Source of the DNA: Melitaea cinxia
Lineage: Eukaryota; Arthropoda; Insecta; Lepidoptera; Nymphalidae
Direction of reading: 5' to 3'
Length of the DNA: 64,000 nt
NCBI RefSeq assembly: GCF_905220565.1
Contig: NC_059402.1
Location: forward strand, 6,449,501-6,513,500
The notes under the pieces: model-generated
The model's database searches: none
The model's input: only the letters and a program-made list of their open reading frames with translations
Told to the model about the DNA's origin: nothing
Part shown: in pieces, positions 36,501-45,500 of the stretch
Layout: each line of letters opens with the position of its first letter
How positions within the stretch are numbered: the first letter of the stretch is position 1
Made by a program: the position numbers and the translations under genes

Positions 36501-39500
36501 TCGGTCGCTCAGGTAGAATATACTTAAATGTGATAACTTGTGGAGTTTGATATTCACATCTTTCATGTTTTTACAAACAACAAAAACTAAACAAAATTGA
36601 TTTTATTTTGACTATTCCTTACGTTATGCTTCTTGTATTTCCTGCTGCTTAACAGGGATATGCAGATCCTCTGTGTTGTGCTCAGGTGATGTATGTAATT
36701 TTATATTAAAGGAAGTTTTCAGCCTTGTGTCGTGTTGTATTTATATACTTAGCTATACTTGTTTCAATTTTTGAAGTTAAATCTTATTTACACACGCTTG
36801 ACTTAGGCAGTAAGCTGGTGAATGCGTGACGAGAGCGTTACGAAAAGTGTCATAAAGAAGTTTTACTTCACAAGTCACATACATTTTTAGTTAATCGGAA
36901 ATATCGATGGTATTTTTTTAAAGATGAACGGTTAACTGTAAATAATCTGTAGGTCATTAACATTATTTTTCCCTTCATATCCCCTAAACGCAGTGTTCCA
37001 AAGCTACGCGCACACTCCGTCCATCTCGCCCGACGACGACGTGTTCCGCCACCTCGCGCTCGTGTACTCCAACAACCACGCCAAGATGTCGCGCGGAGTT
37101 TCGTGCAAGTCTGGTTCATCTAGATTCGAAAAGGGCATCACTAACGGTGCAGCGTGGTACCCACTTACAGGTAGGTACTGGTTACTCGATAATTTTAGGG
37201 ATTCGTGAATAGAAGGTTATTAATAGTCAAACGCTCTTTATAAGTTTAATACCTAGTAAAATACGTATATAAATTTAAAATAAAATTTAAACAATAGAAT
37301 GCGATGTTATCTCGATACTTGAATACAAATATTTATTATCTTTAAAACTATCATTTTAAGTGGTAAAGAACTTGGTGTGTCTGAAGTTGTCACACTCACT
37401 TCAGCCTATCGCAGTCCACTGCTGGACATAGGCCTCCCCAAGTTCGCGCCACACATCCCGGTCTTCCGCAATCCTCATCCAGCCTACACCGGCAATCTTA
37501 CGTAGATCGTCAGTCCAACGGGCCGGAGGACGTCCCACATTGCGTTTGCCAAGTCGCGGTCTCCACTCTAGGACCCGTCTACTCCAACGGCCATCGGTCC
37601 TGCGACACAGATGACCAGCCCACTGCCACTTCAACTTGCTAATTCTGTGGGCTATGTCGGTTACTTTCGTTCTCTCGCGGATAGTCTCATTTCTAATCCT
37701 GTCTTTGAGAGAGACCCCAAGCATAGCCCGTTCGTTTGCACGTTGAGCGACTTTAAACTTGTGGACCAGTCCCTTCGTCAGTGTCCACGTCTCGGCTCCG
37801 TATGTTAGCACAGGCAGGACGCATTGCTCGAAAACTTTTGTCTTCAAGCATTGCGGAATCTTCGAAGTGAAGACTCGACGGAGTCTGCCAAACGCCGCCC
37901 AGCCCAACCGAATCCTCCTATCGGCCTCCTTTTCGAAGTTGTTGCGGCCTAGTTGGATAGTATGGCCTACTATGGGTAACTATAATCCTGAACAACTTCG
38001 AGAAGGGTACCATCGACCGATACCGGTATCGGTATGACTTGGTTGTTAAACATAACTTTCGTCTTATCCAAGTTCATACAGAGACCGACACGTTTAGGCC
38101 GGCCAGCATTTGGCCTAACTCATCCAGCGTCTCGGCAAAGATGACAATATCGTCGGCGAAACGAAGGTGAGAGATGAATTTGACCGTTGACGTTGATGCC
38201 TCGTTCCCCCCAATCCAAGGTCTTAAAAACATCTTCTAGCGCAGTGGTAAACAGTTTCGGTGATATTACATCCCCCTGTCTTACTCCACGCCGGAGGGAA
38301 ATAGGTCTTGTTCTTTGGTCATTGACATGAACGGTCATCGTCGCCACGTCGTACATAGATTTCAGTACCTCGATATATCGCCAGTCGATATGACATCTCT
38401 GCAGAGAGTCCAGGACAGCCCAGGTCTCGACAGAGTCGAAGGCTTTCTCGTAGTCCACAAATGCCATACACAGCGGTTGATTATATTCTTCCGTCTTTTG
38501 GATAATCTGCCGAACAGTATGAATGTGGTCCACGGTGCTGTAGCCATTTCGAAACCCAGCCTGCTCTGGTGGTTGGAATTCGTCGAGTCTTCTGGCGAGA
38601 CGATTCGTAACAACCCTCGAAAACAGCTTATAGACGTGGCTCAGAAGTGAGATCGGTCTGTAATTCTTTAATAGAGACTTATCGCCTCTCTTAAAGAACA
38701 GCACCACCACACTCCTGGACCACGCCTCCGGCGTGGTACCTCGGTGGATGACGGCGTTAAATAGTCTTGCCAAGGCTTTCAGGACAGGTCGCCCTGCGGC
38801 TTTAAGGAGTTCAGTGGTAACTCCGTCATCCCCCGGGGCCCTCCCGTTTTTAAGCTGCCCGAGCGCTGCACCAATCTCATTCTCTTCGAAGTCCGAAGTC
38901 TGAAGTTGTAAATAACGTTTTTAGAATATGCTCCACAATCGCAAATTATACTGCCGCCCTTTAGCCCGAGCCGCAGTTTGCAGCCTGCTATCTGCTCCGG
39001 GGGGTTGTGGTTTCGATTCTCGCTCCGATTTTACGTGTGATATTTGTGTATATCCCTTAGTCACCGTCACACATTTTTTGTCAAGCGGTTATCGACGTGT
39101 GGTCACAGAGCCATATTATTTTGTTAATAGAATTAATAATATCGTTTATATAGCATTGATTTTAATGTTTTTGCAAAAAAAATAATTGTTTTGCTCACAA
39201 ACGAAAAAAAACCGACATCAACTACATCGACGAGTAATACAACGTAGATCGACGAAAAAATAGTCAAGTAACTACGCGTTATCAAAGATAACTCAAAAAG
39301 TAGTTATCAGATCTCGATAAAACTTATATGTGACCACATGATAAACATCAGCTTTCGATTAAATTAAAAATTATCAAAATCGGTACGACCAGTAAAAAGT
39401 TATTGCGGATTTTCGAGAGTTTCCTTCGATTTCTCTGGGATCCCATCATCAGATCCTAGTTTCCTTATCATGGTACCAAACTAGGGATATCTTCTTTCCA

Positions 39501-42500
39501 ACAAAAAAAGAATTATCAAAATCGGTACATCCAGTAGAAAGTTATGCGGTATAATACAACGTAGATCGACGAAAAAAACGTCAAGTAAAAACGCATTATT
39601 AGATATAACTCGAAAAGTAGTTGTTAGATCTCAAATAAATTTAAATGGGACCAAATGACACACACCACCTTTCGATTAAAAGAAAATTCGTCGAAATCGC
39701 TCCACCCAGTCAAAAGTTCTGAAGTAACATACATAAAAAAATAAAATAAAAATACAGTCGAATTGAGAACCTCCTCCTTTTTTGGAAGTCGGTTAAAAAC
39801 ATGAAATAACAAAATTTGAATGAATAAAAATCAAAAAGTGTAAATCAATATTAATTTACTTTTACTTTGATAACACGTATTTACTTGAATATTTTTCGTC
39901 CACTTACGTTTTATTACTTGTTGATGTAATTGAAGTCAGTTTTTATTTCGTTTGAGGGCAAACAAAATTATAGTGTGTGTTTGGTCAAGTTATTATTATT
40001 ATTTTGTATTTCTTTAATCCTATAGCTGATACAATAATTTTTGTGGCTTACTTATATAGTTGCGTACTTTAATTTATTGTTTAATAATGGAAAACTGAGA
40101 ATGCGCAATAAGTGTTGTATATACTGGTGGTATTTAAATAAATTATTAATACTCCTACGTATACAGTTATGTCTTATAACTACAAAATAAATCATGAATT
40201 TTTATGTTTAGAATTATTTTTTACTACTATGTGTCCGATTATCACTATTTAATATAAATAATTGAAATTGCTAACAAACGAACAAAAACGACTTCAATTT
40301 ACATCGACAAGTGATGCCTAGGTAGTCGCCAAAATAGTCAAATAAATATGCATTATTAAGGATAACTCAAAAAGTATCTACTCGTCAAGTCTCGATCAAA
40401 TTTAAATGTCAATAGATGGATAAGTATATCAAGTCAAGTACCGGCTTTAGATTAAAAAAATAACTATCAAAATCGGTACATATAGTAAAAAGTTATGAGG
40501 TAAACACACATAAAATAAATACAGTTGAATTTAGAACCTCCTTCTTTTTTTAAATACGGTTAAAAATATACATATGTATATTTAAAGTATAATATTTGTA
40601 AAATAAACTATCAAAAATTAAATGCAATGTGCTTAATTTGAAATTAATTTCATGAATTATTAACCCTCGAAGAGACATCAAACTATTAAACATTATTTCT
40701 TTCAGGTGGAATGCAGGATTACAATTACTTATGGCATGGATGTATGGAAATAACATTGGAAATATCTTGTTGCAAATATCCCCCAGCTCATGAACTTAAT
40801 AAGTATTGGCAAGATAACAAAGAGGTAATAATCAGTACATCTTATTTATTAATGAATCATTTAAATAACAAAAACAACATTCCAATAATAAGTAATGTTG
40901 ATGATGGGATGACGGGTAACGCGGAATTCCAAACCGAAGGTGAACTAATCCCAATGGTGCCGCATGCTACTCTAGCACCCGCATTACCAGTCGTTAGGGA
41001 CGTTTCATGATTACCCAAACCTAGATCGTCTTCCTGCTCGTGAAGAACAAGACCGCGTCCCAATATGTTGTTTCTTCCACGGAGGGTGATGACGCTATCC
41101 ACAAAGTCTACATTAGCGACACTCCCAGCCACGAACTGTACGTTCCCGAGGTCTCCGACGTGGCGCACGGTGTGGTCGGGTCCGCCGTGGGCGCTGTCTT
41201 CGGGGTTGAAGTGCGCGCCGGTCGCGTCGCATGAGCTTGTGTCTCCCAGCGTGTGCACGTGAAACCCGTACAGTCCGGGATTCAGGCCGGTGATCGTTCC
41301 ATTAACTCGGATTCCGTTCTCTGTCTCCGTAAAATAAATAGTTCCAGTGACGTTTTGAGACACTAAATTCGCCACTGCTTGTCTCGTTTCGCCGTTAATT
41401 AGAACCGCGCTATGATATAGTATTAAAAAGTAAAATAAAATCGGAGTGTACATTTTTTCAAATTATACACGGTCTTAAATGTTACGATATGTTTTAGGAT
41501 CTGATCGTGTATGGTATTAAACTAAGACATAGGAATTTTATGTGTCAAAGAATCATGCCGATAAGATAGTGCCGTATCTCCAAAGATTGTATCTGTACAA
41601 CTGACAAGGTTTTTAAAACACAATTTAATATTCCTATCGAAGAACCGAGAGAATTAATTAGTTGTCACATTGAATACAATGGTTGAATTTATACTCTTAC
41701 ATATATATTACTGATTTGAATTTATACTCTTACATATATACATATATGTTTATTACTTTTTTAACCACTGAACTGATTGCTATTGAACTTGGTACGTAGA
41801 TAGCTGGAGATCCAGAATAACACATAGGTGCAAACTGTATGCCAAAATTCACATGATATCTGAAACAATGTGGGTGAAATCACGAGGCGTAACCAGTATC
41901 TTACTCGTATATGTCCTAACCAGTAATTCTCTCGAGATTCACTTACTGTTATTTAGGTAAACTTCTAACAATAGTTTTCTTTACAAGACAAAGACGAACT
42001 TTTTGGCAGTTTGAATATTCTGCAAAACTACTCAGATTCTGAACATGCGATCTATTCATAAAAAATCACTAGTGTTATCCAGTAGACCCGCGATATACAT
42101 ATCTAACGCTTTTTACGTAATACTAGTAAATAAACTAGAAAATGTGTTAAAAGAATCTCATTACTTCTATTTGTTATTTATAAATAACTAAGCATTTTTT
42201 TTTCAGTCTCTAATAAAATTCTTAGCTGAAGCTCATCGTGGTGCGCATGGGTTCGTTATGGATGTAAATGGTAACCCGATTGACCGTGCCGCCATACGTG
42301 TGAAGGGACGTGACGTCACATACCATACCACTAAATATGGAGAATTTTGGCGTATCTTATTACCGGGGACATACAAACTTGAGGTGAAATAACGATATAT
42401 TTATACTTAACAACAATTTACGCGTACTTTTTAAACCGCCAAAAATATTAGACATAAGTAAGCCTAGAAAAAGGTGATATTTTTTACAATTAAATCGGGA

Positions 42501-45500
42501 CCAACCCGCATCGTTCCCTAAGTGACTTCGAATTATCTAAAAAAATCAAAGATCGCATAAAGAAATTGTTCGTGAATGCTCTAATCTGCTTTACATTAAA
42601 TATTTAAATTATTTATATATTTGAAAAAAAAATATAAAACAGTAAACTTCAATTTGAATTACACTTTAACTTTTTTTTTCATAGGTTGCAGCAGAAGGAT
42701 ATTTACCTCAGGAAGTTGAATTCTTTGTTATAGAGAACCACCCAACTTTGTTAAATGTTACTTTACATTCAGCTAAGGTGAGTTCTTTACATTTCAGCAT
42801 TTACTTCTTGTACACAATGTTCTTATTCTGTAAATAGAAAAGTCTATAAAACAGTTCCAAAACGTGGTGAAGGTCTATTAATTTAAAGGTTTGCTTATTT
42901 CCAATGTACCTAGAAACATTATTGCATTAGTATAAATGGGAACAACTTAGACACTAAGATCAAGAAACCAATAAAAATCAAAACCTATATTATCACTTTA
43001 CAGTACGTTACATATTAAATATCCTTAAGAAAGAAAATTTATCCAACAAATATGTATATCGAAATAACCTTTTTACCAAATTAAATTGAAATAGGTATAC
43101 GTATATCTAACTAGCTCTAACTCTATTTCGTTTACTTTTATAAATATATTTGAGACTATATTTGAGATGAAATATAAAAGTAATAACAATAATGCCATAC
43201 ATTAAATTACAATTAATAGAATTTTTGTCTGTCTGTATGTAATGGCGTCACGAAAACACCTGTGTATGAGGATGGGGTCGCAAGTAAACATAATAGTGAG
43301 CAAATATGTAAATTATTTTAGTAGATTATAGAATTTAACTAGTTCTTTAATGTGTCCTGGTATTTGTACACATGGTTTGTACATATTGTACCTACATGTA
43401 GTTGCACTTTAGGGATACGCACCAAGGCCAGCCACAACGCCAAAGACGAACTCAAAAAGAAACTCCACTACAACCCTTCTACCGCTGGACGTAGGAAAAG
43501 CTGCTTTTCCCTGAAGAATAATTTCATTTTCTTATCGGCTGTATAAAAGGACATGGACAATTGGTCGTGTAATAATATACTTAATTCCTTAAATATGTAA
43601 ATATTTGGGGACTTTTAAATAACACTCCACCTTTCTTGTTAACTCCTAACATTGCATTTGCGAAAACAGATTTAAAACCAATAATAAACATACGCTTATA
43701 CCAATCTGTATTTATATTTCCTTATCATAGCATAGAACTTTTTCAGTTTAGGTATTTATTTTAGTCCCTTTTCCAAGCGCCTATATTTCATAAAAATATA
43801 GTTTCAATATTGTTATTCATATTTTTTCGGTGTCATCAGATATGTAGATTTCATAAGTATGTTGGCGTAAGCTCAAAAAAGGGTAAGTTCGTCTTATTAT
43901 GAAATTTTTGTATATTTTTATTGTACCCTAATTGTTCATCACTAGCGGCAAGAAAAGACGATAAAATTCGCTATTTTATAATCTTATCTTTGCATAATAT
44001 TTGTTTTTAAACAGTATTAAACATTTTTTTTTTTCTTAAAACTAATGACCAAGTAAATTTATGACAGCTAGCACGTGCTTCAAATACGCGTATTGCACTT
44101 GCGTTTTGTGAAACCTGCTAAAAATTCCATATAAAAAACAATGATTTAGGTATATGGGAAGTTATTGTTTTTTTTTTTTTGGAACGATGTTCGTTACGGC
44201 AGGCTTGACATTTGGCTGGGCGACCGAACTGAAAAAAATGTGATACTAAAACCGTAAGAAAAATATATAACGGAAGTGACGTAATATCAGTCACACGACT
44301 GTATAATATAGCGTTTCTAAAACTAACATATTACTAGTAAACTTTTTTAAAATTATTTATGTAATTTTATACTGTCGACAAAAATAAATACAGACACATA
44401 TTTTTTTATTTCACTTAATAGTTTGAATTATTATTATTATTATTATTATTTTGTTTGATTTATTTTATTTAACGGTATTAGTTATTTTCTAAAATACTAA
44501 ATTTCCTGAATACTTTTATGTACTTAATAAAAACCAATCAACAAAATTAAAAAAAAATCAAGAACCAGAAAATATATATAAAATTCAACATTTTTTTTAT
44601 TCATATTGTGTTGCTTCTATACTATCCGAAGGAACATCGTTCCTACATGGTGTCCCATGACATATTATTATTTTTTTTTATTATAATGTTATGGGCTTAC
44701 TCTTGACCCCAGTCTAGCTCTAGAGCAAAGACGAGGTCAAAGTTGGAGCGAGCTCACCCAGAAGAAGCCTGTTCACTCGCGCTTTAATCATGTTATGACC
44801 TCGGAAATACAGACGGCGGCAGGGAATTCCACTCCTTGGCTGTGCGCATTAAAAAAAATGATTCGAAGCGCTTTGTACGCATGATGGGTATGTCAATCAG
44901 GTAGGGATGAAAGCCCGCGGTATGTCTGTAAGTCCGATGGAAGAAAGGAGATGGGGGTATGAGCTAATGCAGCTCCAGGGCTGTTTTTATGTGGATCCAG
45001 ATAGCCCAAATAGATCTATTTGGATCCAGATAGCCCAGATAGATCTATTTGGATCCAGATAGCCCAGATAGATCTATCTGGATTCCAGATAGCCCAGATA
45101 AAACAGATAAAAATTGTAGAAAATTGTACGAAAATTTTGGAATCCCTGTTTCAAACACAATAGTTTACAATAACTTCCCATACAAATCATCGTTTTTTAT
45201 TTAGAATTTTCAGCAGGGAATCGCTGTTATTACCTAATCGTACATCATGACGAAACACTGCATACGCATATGAAAAATCAATAATCTGTTACTTATTCAC
45301 AAGGCTAATCTTACATTTCAGACAAATTTTTATGCGATTGTTTTCATTTCTATAGATAAGATCTTTTATGTCATTTGTTAGTTAAAGTGTACCTACCTAT
45401 AAAACACAATGGTTCCTGTGTGATTATTTATTTAACACTATGATCGTGCTATCTTTCGGCTATTGTCAATAAACATATTGCTGTGGATATATATTCAAGC

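Noticed and set aside
43352..43546. 64-aa basic ORF in carboxypeptidase intron 9 as an extra exon or gene
   Set aside because: No conserved motif, and the flanking exons already join in phase without it.
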